From positions 17,406 to 81,405 of the forward strand of contig JAYMSP010000110.1 in assembly GCA_036897095.1 (NCBI GenBank): DNA of 64,000 nucleotides. The letters run 5' to 3'. The stretch comes from Plantago elongata. Lineage: Eukaryota > Streptophyta > Magnoliopsida > Lamiales > Plantaginaceae. Positions 49,325 through 60,690 of the stretch are shown here, one piece after another. The notes under the pieces were generated by a model, which saw only the letters and a program-made list of their open reading frames with translations, was not told the origin of the DNA and searched no databases. Each line of letters begins with the position of its first letter. Within the stretch, counting starts at the first letter, position 1. The translations under genes were made by a program, and so were the position numbers.

Positions 49325-51960
49325 GTGTTCATTGGTCGAGACAGAAATCTGCTTCTCATTTTAGTCAATTAGGTTCTTTTTCCTGGAGAGTTATAGTTTC
49401 TGCAAAATCTCCTGTCAGTCCACCACAATTCGTTTCATCTTTTACAAAGGTTTAGATGTGCGCGCTCAGTTCAAGGATGTATGCTTGTCCATCAACTGTA
49501 GAATAATCAGAATTGTTTCGTGAGTGTGTACCTATATGTTCTCTTGCAATGCATAACAGTTTGGTATAGAATAGTTTGGTATAGAATTGGAGTTTGAATT
49601 ATTTGAATTCTAATTGAGTTTTTATGTGACTAAGGTTTTGTTCTCTTCAACTGAGATTTAATGAACTGTAGTATTGAAGTTATAAATTATAACATCACTG
49701 AACTAAACTGAATTGATTTTTAATTGAAGAGAATACATCTTAAGTCTCTTGCAATGCATAAGCCCGAATAGACAAAGTATTATTGAAACATATGACTTTC
49801 TTTTTTTTCTAAAGCAATTTTCTATATTTTATTGAAAGCGGTAACAAAGATTTACGGAGTTTATATGAACCCGTAAACATTACAAGGTCAATTTTATTAC
49901 AAGGAGTCACAACATAGCAAAAAACTAGAATCAAATATAAAACTACAAAATTCGAAAGTTATGACTTTGGTAGGTCTTATTATACAACAAAATCTCATAA
50001 CTAACATAATTAAACCAAACATTTGTTTGCCTAAGACTTGATTCGAGAAGATTCCATGATTCGAGCAGGTTTACATTTGACGCCTTTAAATGTAAAGCGA
50101 AGGATAAGTGTGTGTCGATACGACCTAATTTTAACGTATTATTTCCTTAAACAACTTGCACTGCTAATCCTATAAATCTTACTTAATCCCCTCGGTTGTA
50201 TAACTAAAGTTTACAAAATTCAACTGTACTGTCTCTAGATAATTTGAATGTATATTCATATTCATATATATTGTATCGTTGGTGAGCTATCTCATTTTTA
50301 ACTCAATAAATATTGTGAATTTAACTTATATTAATTTTTATTTTCAAAACCTACCATATATACAGAAAAGGAGTTTTTAGGTAATCTTCAAATTTGTGAA
50401 TCTCATTAGTCATTTAAAGTAGTATAACAATACAATAGATAAATCAATCAAACGATTCTAATTGAAATTCAATTGCAAAATTTGCCTCATTTCTTTTGTC
50501 CACCCAAATTTTATATCCATTACATCATCCCCTAAACAGATCAATTCATAAAGCAATCAATGTCAAAATTTTCATCTCGGTTAGAGCTTCACAATAACAT
50601 AATTATGCCGTTTATCTTTTCCATACCTCAAAACCCTACACTTCGCCGCCGGATTCCCCCCACCTTCTTCCATACTTTCAGAGTATTCCATTTTGACGCC
50701 ATGAAGAATTTTCAGAGTTTCGATCTGAATTTCTCAAAAATTACCGCCGCACAGAAGTGGAGCATATGGAACTCAAATTCTAGAGCGATTATGAGCTCTC
50801 CAACTCAAAAATGAAGTCGATGGCTAGGCTTTCGAATTTCCCATAAGAATCTGTGATGAGGAAGAAAAGATGATACATACGATAGTGATGAGGAAAGATG
50901 GAAACAAGACAAGAGGCGGAAAAAGAAGCAAAGTGGAGGAGGTCATTGGGAAAGGTGGAATTTGTTGATGGGAAATACTAACATCTAAAGCCAACTGAGT
51001 TAAATTTTGTTAGAATATGTGACATGCTCAAATAAATCAAAAAAATCATTTTCATTTTGAATCTATAATTTCGTTCCAAGTTACATTTATAATTTTCTTT
51101 AATAATCATCTTTAATTTTGACAACAAATTAATTTTAAACCGTATGTATAAATTATTAAATAAATTACATAATGAATTTTGAGAACTAAGGTTTATATAT
51201 ATATATAACATAAAAACTCATCACGACATTGTAATAGAACACAAGATAATACAAATAGCAAGTAAGAAAGAAAAAACGAAAAATATATGAGCCAATGAAG
51301 GAGTTTGGAAGCAAGAATCTTTATTCTTAAGATGATGATGCTTGGTTTAATGAAAAAGATGCATGTCTACTATCAAAATGGTTTGAATTGCCGTTTGTGC
51401 TTTTGAGTTTAAGAGTCTAGGATATCTTAATACTTTGATTTTTGATTTTGGGTGAATATTACTTACCAAATGATTTGATCGGATATGTATTTAAGGATAT
51501 AATTTCACTAAAAAGGTAAGATTGTATAAAAAAATTACTAAAATTAAGAAGATGACTTATTTATAGAAACATTTTGACTAATTCGTAGAATATATTTTAT
51601 GTATGATTAATGTGTTTAAAATTTTTAGTAGTGTAACTAATTTGTAATTATTCAAACAAAAACTCCTAATGAATTTAAGGTTCATATTGTATCCAATTTT
51701 AGCAAAGTTAAATTGATTTTCCAATTCATCAAATCATCCGTGATTGTTCACTGACAGTTTATATTTATGTTGTTCATCAGTGGTGTTATGCCTGGCGTTA
51801 TCATTTAGTACGTTATTATCGAGTTTATATTCATAGTGATCTATAAATTATTTTTAGCCTCTGTGTTTACTAAACTAAATTCAATCTTGAACTGCACGAT
51901 TTAAATTGATGTATGCGAGAGTACTCTTTGAATATGCTTGGAAGCGTTTCAATCAATTTA
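49325..51960. other. Intergenic AT-rich region
   Basis: The first few hundred bases are the 3' flank of the mL45-like gene. The stretch 49800-49960 looks like degenerate repeat DNA. An open frame of 84 codons at 50560-50814 has no known domain and no homologue I recognise. No gene is supported. Confidence 0.5.
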
Positions 51961-52120
51961 AGGGGATGATTTGCCAAACATTTAAATACCTCATTTGGTT
52001 CGATGAACAATGATTTGGCCTAAAATACACTTCAAATACCCAATTTCAATTCCATTTCAAACGCAATTTCACCAACATCCCATCCAAATGGCCATTTAAG
52101 TGTCATGTCAATCAGCCCCT
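51961..52120. mobile_element. MITE copy 1 (short terminal inverted repeats)
   Basis: The ends AGGGGATGATT and AATCAGCCCCT are inverted repeats with one mismatch. The interior (GATTTGGCCTAAAATACACT, then CAATTTCACCAA) matches the element at 58821-58970 almost base for base. Flanks read TTTA and TAAA, compatible with a short TA-rich target duplication. It has no coding capacity. It is probably a PIF/Harbinger- or Mariner-like MITE; the superfamily is not settled. Confidence 0.75.
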
Positions 52121-52805
52121 TAAATGATTATTGTCGACCACTGGACGGAAAGAGAGCACAGTCTGTCGATTGTATGTTATTTTAAGAACAACTGACGGAA
52201 ACGGAGCTATTCTATGCGTCAGGATTTGTGTGATCCATATTATTGTTGAATGATATTGCAATAAATACAAAATTCCGAAACCAAAATGCACAGGACGGAT
52301 TGTATTCTCGACGTTGAAGTTCAATGCTTGTCGCTTGATGAATATTGAAGTTTGATTCAATTGGTTTTGTATATAAAATGATAATGTACATCAATTAATC
52401 TAACTACTTTGATTCCTCTTTTGAGTGCATGGAGTCCATGGTTGAATTTGAGTTGTCTTGATTTTTCAAATTCAGTTCTTTGATTTTATAGTGAAGACCA
52501 ATTAGTTCGACGTACGGTTTAGTTTCATTTTTTCGAGACAATGTATATTCCAATTCTATCATTTATTATTGAGCCATATTGATGGTTTTTTTTTTTTTTA
52601 AGTTGTGATTAATTCTATAGATTTGTTAATAAAACTTAAAAAAATAGTTTAAACATGTATTTGAATTCACTGTGACTAGAAGAATCAATAAAAATCAATC
52701 TTAAATATTATTATTAAATAAATACATGATTTATTTATTAAAATAAAATATAAACTATTAAATAAGATAAGATGAAATAACATAATTTTAAAATTATGCG
52801 CGCGC

Positions 52806-52852
<47 letters not shown>

Positions 52853-53046
52853 AATTTAATCTTTTTACTAATTCATCAAAAAAAATCCATACCAGTAAAT
52901 AAATCAGAATTTGACCTCATATGCATTCCTTAATATTCGAAACACAATCCCTATTTGAGCCTGGCCGTCTTATTTCAGACAATGTCTTGGTAGCGTATGA
53001 AATAAATCATTTTTTAAAGTAAAAAACCAAGGATAAAGAATCTTCT
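52121..53046. other. Intergenic DNA with a compound microsatellite
   Basis: A (CG)n-(CA)n-(TA)n compound tract occupies 52799-52851; the alternating purine-pyrimidine run is a potential Z-DNA former. No gene is seen in the remainder. The part near 53040 is the 5' edge of the LINE relic. Confidence 0.6.
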
Positions 53047-54850
53047 ATGGCTTTAAAACTCTATATGATCAAGGCCTATGACAGAGTCGAATGGATATTT
53101 CTGGAACGAGTGTTACATAGATTAGGCTTTCATCCCTCCTTTATTGATTTAGTTATGCTCAATATACGTACAGTTCGTTTTTATGTATTGCTAAATGGTG
53201 AGCCTCTTGATCTAGTCCAACCGGATTCACCAGGGAGATCCTCTTTCACCCTATTTGTTTCTTTTTTGTTCAGAAGCATTTATTTCTTTACTTTGTGATG
53301 TTGAGGAGAGGGAGGTGCTTCGTGGGGTTTACGTGAGCCCTAGAGCACCTAGGGTCTCTCATCTTCTTTTTGTTGATGATACACTTATTTTATGTCAAGC
53401 TTATATTGATGCAGCTAATGAGATTTATAATATTCTCCATCGTTATAGTCTTGTCTCGGGACAAGAGATTAATATACATAAATACATTGTGGTCTTTAGT
53501 CGAAATATTTCTAATGACAGGGTTGCAAAATTTTGTGACTTATTATCGGTCCGTGTGGTTAATCGTCATGAGAAGTATCTTGGTTTACCAACGGAGATAG
53601 AAAAATCTAAAATGGAAGTCTTTGGATGATTACGTGAAAGGGTTTTGAGTAAACTTCAATCCTTCAATGGGCGACATTTCTCTGAAGCGGGGAAGGAGAT
53701 TCTTATTAAAGCAGTGTTGCAAGTTATTCTGACCTACGTTATGGGATGCTTCAAGATTCCAGATTATCTTCTCCAAGAGATAAAATCTATCATTGCAAAG
53801 TTTTGGTGGGGTGATGGGAGCAAGAATAAGATTCATTGGGTTGATTGGCATTCACTTTGTGAGAGCAAGCGTGATGGAGGTATGGGATTTCAAGATTTAA
53901 GGAGCTTTAATTTGGCTATGCTTAGGAAACCGATTTGGCGGATTATTGAGTTCCCGGACTCCCTTTTGAGTCATGTTTTCAAGGCGAAATACTTCCTGAA
54001 CTCGGATGTGTTAGATGCTACTCCCAAGGCCAACGCTTCTTACACGTGGAAAAGTAATTTGGGGGCAATGGAGTTTGTTCGAGATGGTCTGCGTTGGAGG
54101 ATTGGGTCTAGTTCGACAATTGACATATGGACTGATTCATGGATTTCACGTACAGGTTCAATGCATCCTGCAACCCCGGATTTGTATGGCCTTGGGCCTA
54201 GCCAACCTAATTCATCACGAAACAACAACGTGGAATACTAACTTGGTACGGACTCTTTTTTGGGATGAGGATGCTGCTTCTCTTATGCGAATCCCTTTGG
54301 TCAATTGTGCTGCTCCTGATAAAAGGGTTTGGCATCATAACAAGTCAGGTTTTTATACTGTCAAGTCGGCTTATTGTATTGCCAGGGACATCCGACTGCA
54401 CTGATCAGGTACTATAAGTGCATCTTCCTCTTCCTGCTGGAACTCTGTTTGGAATATTCGCGTTGCCGAACAAAGTTAAAATATTCATGTGGAGAGTCCT
54501 TAGGGATGCACTCCCAATTTTATTCACCCTTCAATAGCGAAATATAGCTTCAATTTCTCTGTGCCCGGTCTGTAGTGGTCGTAGCGAAACTCTGCTACAT
54601 ATTCTTAAGGAGTATCACTATGCCCGAGTTTTTTGGGTCGTATCCTCACTCCCTCATTCGATTGTTCTGACCAATGCGGAAGATATTTGGAGTTGGATTT
54701 GTCACTGCTACTCTAGTTTATCAAAGCTGGAGTTTGAGAGATTTGTTGTTTCACTATGGAGTATGTGGGGTGGGCTAATCGAAACAAAGTGGTGCACGAA
54801 GACGAGGGATATGATCCAACAGAAGCACATAATTTCATCTCTCGATACAT
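53047..54850 (+). pseudogene. LINE ORF2 relic: reverse transcriptase and zf-RVT region
   Basis: Successive plus-strand frames (53047-53298, 53255-53629, 53645-54241, 54015-54404) give the C-terminal half of an L1-type ORF2. Marks include IKAYDRVEWIFLERVLHRLGF, LLFVDDTLIL (catalytic FVDD), KYLGLPTEI, HFSEAGKEILIKAVLQ, KFWWGD and the RVT zinc-finger region RVWHHNKSGFYTVKSAY. Frameshifts and stops (for example near 53290, 53627 and 54239) and loss of the 5' part make it dead. Nested repeats adjoin it downstream at 54873. Confidence 0.88.
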
Positions 54851-54872
54851 CAGCCGGTATAAGGAAGCCTGT

Positions 54873-55290
54873 TGTCACGGTCCGTTTAGGTTGCGCGGTC
54901 CAAGCCCAAAAAAAGTCCAAGTCCATGGGGGAACCATCTAGAAGGATCATGAGGAAGCCACGGAGGTGGAAATTCTCTAGAAACATCATGTAAATTGTAG
55001 AGAACTTATAACTTGTAAGTAGTAGATAGATCTAGATGTAGAACACTCTAGATAGCTCTCCACTCTTCCTTAAAGGAGGTGGAATCATGTATAAATAGGG
55101 CTTTGGCCTCCCCATTTTGTGGAATGAAAGCAACTAAGCATTCTTGCAAACTTCCAAGCTCTCAAACACACTCTTCATACACACATATTCTGCACTCTGA
55201 TAAAAGGCTTCCTAGCTAGTCTCGAGGCGAACTAGTCTAGTGCCGCACGGGTCGAGTCTTTTACACGCTTTAGAGTTTTATCCCGTGACA
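54873..55290 (+). repeat. Solo LTR, 418 bp
   Basis: It begins TGTCACGG and ends CCGTGACA, a perfect 8 bp terminal inverted repeat of the TG..CA type. It has a TATA box (TATAAATAGGG) at 55090 and a CT-rich downstream stretch, as expected for a plant LTR promoter. The immediate flanks (CCTGT and TCTTG) do not match, so no target duplication is seen. No primer binding site follows. Orientation is taken from the TATA box. Its right edge cuts directly into a copia element. Confidence 0.75.
55090..55100 (+). promoter_or_regulatory. TATA box of the solo LTR
   Basis: TATAAATAGGG stands at a typical mid-LTR position, about 200 bases before the LTR end. Confidence 0.6.
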
Positions 55291-55309
55291 TCTTGCTAGA
55301 GTATCAAAC

Positions 55310-56242
55310 TATTCACTAATGTAACATATATAGAAGGAACATCCATAATCCAAGATAAACCACATGAAGTATTGGTTATAGAAAGTACCTCAACATCATT
55401 GTAGATATTTGATGTTTCTCCAACATCAGCCATATTGGCTCCACCTTGAACTTGTGCCCCTGGATTTTTCCTCTCTCTCTTTAATAGATAGCAAAGCTTC
55501 TTCAGGTGCCCAAACTTCTTGCAGTGGAAGCATTTCCTCTTCTCAACATTTTCACAAACACCTGGTGTGTGATCTTTATGAGCTTTGATTTTCCTCCCTT
55601 TGTTGGCTTAGTTCCTGTTCCAAGCATTCTTCACACTCAGGCTTTCATCCAATGTCTCTGTAGATAGGCTACCTGGATTGTTTGATCCTGTTTATCCCTC
55701 AAGGCTTTCTCCACATCAGATGCCTTCAAGTTATCCGGCTTAGACATGGCTATTGAGTAAATGAAGTGCTCATAACTCTTAGGCAATGAGCTCAACAAGA
55801 TAACTGCCTTATCATCATCTTGAACCTTGATGTCCAAAGCTTCCAGCTCCAAGCATAGCTTATTGAACTCACCAAGCTGATCCAGAACAGGTCGATCAGG
55901 TCTCATCCTATACGAGAAGAACCTCTATTTCATCCGCATCTTGCTTGCAGAAGTCTTCTTGTGAAATAGAGACTCAAGCTTGTCCCGAACACCTTTGTCA
56001 ATGTTCTCTTTAATAACCTCTCTCAGAGTAGTATCACTCAAGTAGAGAATCACTGTGCTACAAGCCTTTCCAATGATGCGCTTCTTCTCAGCTTCATCAA
56101 TCTCCTTGGAAAAACCTTCATCTCCGAGCAGAGCATGATTCAAACCTTGCTGCTCCAGAAGAGTTTCCATCTTCACCTTCCACAGGGTGAAATCCACCTT
56201 ATATGACAATTTCTCGATCTCGAATATCACCATCGAAGCCAT
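55310..56242 (-). pseudogene. Ty1/copia gag and start of protease, truncated
   Basis: Starting at the ATG at 56242 (MASMVIFEIEKLSYK), the minus strand encodes a copia gag of the UBN2 type. Marks are WKVKMETLLEQQGL, then after a frame break LSSLPKSYEHF and KALRDKQDQT. A zinc knuckle CFHCKKFGHLKKLC follows near 55520, then the protease start SCGLSWIMD near 55350. In intact elements this would continue into protease, integrase and reverse transcriptase. Here it ends against the solo LTR at 55290. Internal stops near 55924 and 55635 disable it. Confidence 0.82.
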
Positions 56243-56293
56243 AACCGTTTCTCCTGAATTGATCGTCTTCGTCTTCCCACAAATGGCGCCAAT

Positions 56294-56877
56294 TGTTATG
56301 TTTAGCTCAATCAACCGATCACTAAACACAATGACAATCAACTCCCCAACGTTGCTCTAACAGTTGAGACAACTATCACACGAACAATCATTCAAACAAC
56401 TCACAAACACAAAGTTTACTTTCTTCGACAAATGTCTACGTCCACGAGAGTAACCAGAGATCGATTTTATTATTGATCAGTTCGTTTACAGTGATACAAC
56501 AACACTTCAACAATGGATAATTATAGAGAACCTATCGAAATCTCAGAGAAAACTGTTTTCAGAAGCTTGAAGAAGAAGTTAACTAATTTTGTTGTGATAC
56601 TAACTAACTCATTTTAGAAGCTTTCTAACCTTATATACGGATGCTATGACACAATATCACATGTCATCACGTGTCACAAGCCAACCAATGAATGACACAT
56701 CACTCAGCCCATGTGAACTCACGCTCTCAACTGCTTCAACAACTTGTTCCAGCTGCCAGCTCACAGAAACGTCCCAGTGTTATTCCCATTGTCTATCTGA
56801 CTGTTGTTGTAACATTGCCTTCAATACTTCACAGTTTAAACCTCCATGAATTCAATCTACTCTTCACAACACTAACA
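56294..56877 (-). repeat. LTR of the minus-strand copia element (584 bp)
   Basis: On the minus strand it starts TGTTAGTGTTGTGAAG at 56877 and ends ..ACATAACA at 56294. It is followed by TTGGCGCCATTTGTGGG, the primer-site region of this element type, and then gag. A minus-strand TATA-like TATATAAG lies at about 56630-56637. The opposite LTR is missing. Confidence 0.7.
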
Positions 56878-58820
56878 TCCTAATCCTAGTCTATTTATAT
56901 AATTTATCACAAAAGTCATGTACAATCGGAAATAAACTGAGATGGTTTGTTATCACATTCATACCTATGTGTTACGTGTAATGTTATTATTAAGTTGACC
57001 ATCATCCCTTAAGTTACCTTGTTATTCAACTTTTATGTTGTTTGTAGGATCTTCTTACAAGCGATGTGAAATATTTCTAACAGTTTATAATACGCCCTTC
57101 CCTTTGTCCTGGACTCATCAGACACAAATTTTAAGAGAAAAGTGAATACAGTAGGAGTTAGAGATTGTGATAAAGTAGGAAAAAGAATAATTAAAATAAG
57201 AGAAAGACTTTTCATTTAAAAGATGAGAAGATGAAGTTGAGACGGATGTAAAACAAAATAAAGGAAGATGAAATTTGGACTGTATTTTTTTATTTTACGA
57301 GTCGATAATAAAGTGGACCATTTACATGGAACTGAAGTGGTATATAATAAATATCACTAGCATGTGCTCAAGAGGTGCATCCCTTTATCCATGGAATTAA
57401 TCGTAGGTACGAAACGTACATGCATTTCCTCTCTTTAATCTATTTTGACATGAAGAGATTTGTATTTTATATTTTTTAAATGTTGACGCGAAGAGATTGA
57501 AATTGGTACTATTTTAGAATGTTAGAAATTGTCAAAGTGTATTTAGTCAATGAAGTATGCCAAAACCATTGGACGTAGTTCGCAAGCAAGTAGGGTAGAG
57601 ACGAGACGAGGGAGTAGTCGTAGAATTTTGAGTGTTGCGATAACTTGCTTCTTAATTTATTCTAGTTGTTGTTAACATATCATTTGTTTTGTTAAGCAAG
57701 ACTTTTATAAGTACTTGTGATGTTTTCAAGTTCATAGTTGTCTACAAAATGAGTGGTCGATATATACGCTCCCTTACAAAGATGAGGTGATGAGCTATGT
57801 CACTCTTGTCTCTATATATCTATGTACATAAGTGTAATTTATTTATAAATAAATAGAGGATTAATTATAGGAAAATTCTAAGAAGTTTCTACACTTGCTC
57901 TATGAAGCTGCAGTATCACGATTTTGATGTATACATCTTTGATAATATACTACTCCGCATTATCTTTTTTAATAAATAATTATATTATAAGGTACAATCT
58001 GCAATACAACATTATAACTCCTTACACTACTATGCATTATCATAGAATGTATTATCCTATAAATACTAGATAGAGACTGAATGATCACTATATTCATAGG
58101 TTTACTTAATAACATTTACTAATATTTTTCTCACAAACATCAAAAATATAATATCTACATATATATTCTCTAACAAAATAGAAGGATTTATACTCTTTCA
58201 TAAGATGATAAGAATGTAAAAATTATAAATGAAATGATACATGATCAAACAAACAAATACAACTTTCACATTTACAATAGACCATTTTAATAAACACATT
58301 ATTTAATCACGTTTAAAGTATTCTTTACGAATTATTAAATTAATATTATACATTTAGAGAAATTGTACTTTTATACTTAATCTATTTTATCTTCAACGAA
58401 AAAATATTTCAGTTTAGCTACTATATTTCAGTTTAGTTAAGTTAAAAGATGATATAAAATTAATGATAAATTGATATCTGAATTTGATGCATATGTGATA
58501 TGACAATAGTGCAACGAATGAGTCTTGAATCAATAAAAGTTGGAAATAAGTAGCCTCAAGGAACATTCTTTTGAGCTTCTGAAACAAATTTGTCACCTTC
58601 TAAATCTATTAATTAGAGGTTTAGAAGAGTGAAGTGTCTTAATAAATTATCATCTTTAATTATTTTTAACTTTTAACGGTGAAACGTGAACCTAAGCAAG
58701 GCTTCAAAAAGAGTATCTGGTTTCTCACTAGTTTACTAATCCTTATAAGTCTAAATAGTGCTCAATTTAAACCTATGCTACTACCCTTAACTTTTATAAA
58801 TATGCATTATTTAATGATAT
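56878..58820. other. Intergenic AT-rich DNA
   Basis: No gene, RNA or clear repeat is recognised. Small open frames (57033-57215, 58414-58596) lack any known motif. Confidence 0.5.
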
Positions 58821-58970
58821 AGGGGTGGTTTCACAAAGCATTTAAATGTCCCCATTTGACTCGATGAAAAATGATTTGACCTAAAATACACTTCAAATAC
58901 CCACATTTCAATTTCATTCTAAACACAATTTCACCAAAATTCCCATTCAAATGACATGCCAATCAGCCCC
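58821..58970. mobile_element. MITE copy 2
   Basis: AGGGGTGGTT at the left and AATCAGCCCC at the right are degenerate inverted ends. The interior phrases GATTTGACCTAAAATACACT and CACAATTTCACCAAAAT match copy 1 at 51961-52120 in the same order and orientation. It is about 10 bases shorter. Confidence 0.72.
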
Positions 58971-60690
58971 GTAAACTTTGGTACTATTAGTAGATATGAT
59001 TTTCTTAAGTTCTAGAACATGTTGAACTACCTCATATATTTTAATTTGTTGTATATTATGATATTTAATGTGTATGATTTAACGTATGAGAAGTTATTAT
59101 ATCATATGTAAAAAAGAGGAAACTATTTATAAATGAACAATTACTATAACAAAAACAGTGACACATTGGTTTTTTAACAAGAATTTGTGGAGAGGCGTTC
59201 ACTTATTCATATACATCAAATGAAAAGGACACTCAAATCAAATGATACGCGGGTATAACTTTACAAATAACTATGGCTCTAGAATACAAATATGTTAAGG
59301 GTAAATTAAGGATCATATAAAATGATTATAATGTGTAGACACATGTAAAGTATTATCCAGATTGTGAATAGATTTGTCGGGCAAAACGTAGGCCGCATAA
59401 AAGTGATGAAGGGATTGATTGATATAAAATTTAAATAGTATTTTTTTAATTAAAATTAAATTTTAAATATAAAATATTCAATTTGATTGGAGAGAAGGTC
59501 ACTTCAACAGTATAATAAACGGGGCCTAACTATTTCTTTCTTTCAAATTTTAAACTGTAATAGTCTGGAACAAAAGTTAACTTCAACAATTATAGATTAG
59601 ATAAGGATCTTATCTTCAAATCATAAGATGCAAAATGCCTTTTTTTTCCAAATATCGTGTACTTGCACGTTTGGATATGAACTAATTTCTCTCAAAATGA
59701 AGCGGTTAGTTAGATTAATCCATTACAACCACTTTACCTGGAATTTACTATTGTTACTTTTTTAGTTTGATTTTGTTTGCGGAAGGGTCGAAATTGAATG
59801 TCTTGTAAGGTCTAAACCAGATTTATTTAAAGTTTATTTAACTTGACTTTTAAAACGACCAACATTGTACTATTAAAACTTTAGAGAATCAAATCCGAAG
59901 CGTGTCCCCATGGCCAAAATTGAACCCATCAGTTTACACTTTAGAATTTAGAGACCAGAATTGATATTGGAGTCCAGGCCCATACTTGTTGCCTTGTTGG
60001 TATGGGAGTGAGTGATACTGAGAAGCGAGCAACTTTCCAAATTGTAATCTTCATTTTTCAACAATGAAGTCATTTGCAGAAACGTGTGGTTTGGACATGG
60101 TGGTGAGTGACGGTTAAGGTTGGATCATGTTTCGACAATGTGGTATAGCGTGCGACTATTGGTAAAGAAGTTGGAGGTAATCTAATTTTATGCGATTGGA
60201 ATTTTGTGTTTCGTCGAATTGAATATCAAACCAGTCTTTATAAAACTAGCCATGGTTTTTTCTCTGCTGATGGAGCTTGAAAGAAATCTTCATTTAGGTA
60301 CATTATGATCGGGCACGATCACCATTTTCAGCCGATTACACTAGTGTTGCCCGGACATATATAATGGACCGGGCAGGAGGTTGAGCAATTAAGCGTCAAG
60401 CCCAACAATCTTATTTTACCAAACACAAGATTAATTATGCCGAAGTGCACAAGAATTTTACAGCTCCTTAGCGTGAATAAAATGTGGCCAAATTCCGTTA
60501 GTCGAGAACGCATCAAAGTGCAATGCACTTAAATGGATTGAGAATGTTATTTATATCAATAAATTACAACTTCTTTTTTTAAAATTCATTCATAAGGCCT
60601 TCTTTTTCTGAAGTATTAATTTTGTGATAGTGACCAACTGAATAATATATCAGTTCATACACGAGTAAAGATAAATTATGCGGGAAATGA
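58971..60690. other. Intergenic DNA, no gene recognised
   Basis: AT-rich, with stops in all frames. A GC-richer patch near 60000-60520 shows no domain or paired ends that I can identify. Confidence 0.45.

Noticed and set aside
50560-50814. Possible short gene after the mL45-like locus
   Set aside because: The frame is open by chance in AT-rich DNA; no domain, no promoter and no similarity that I recognise.
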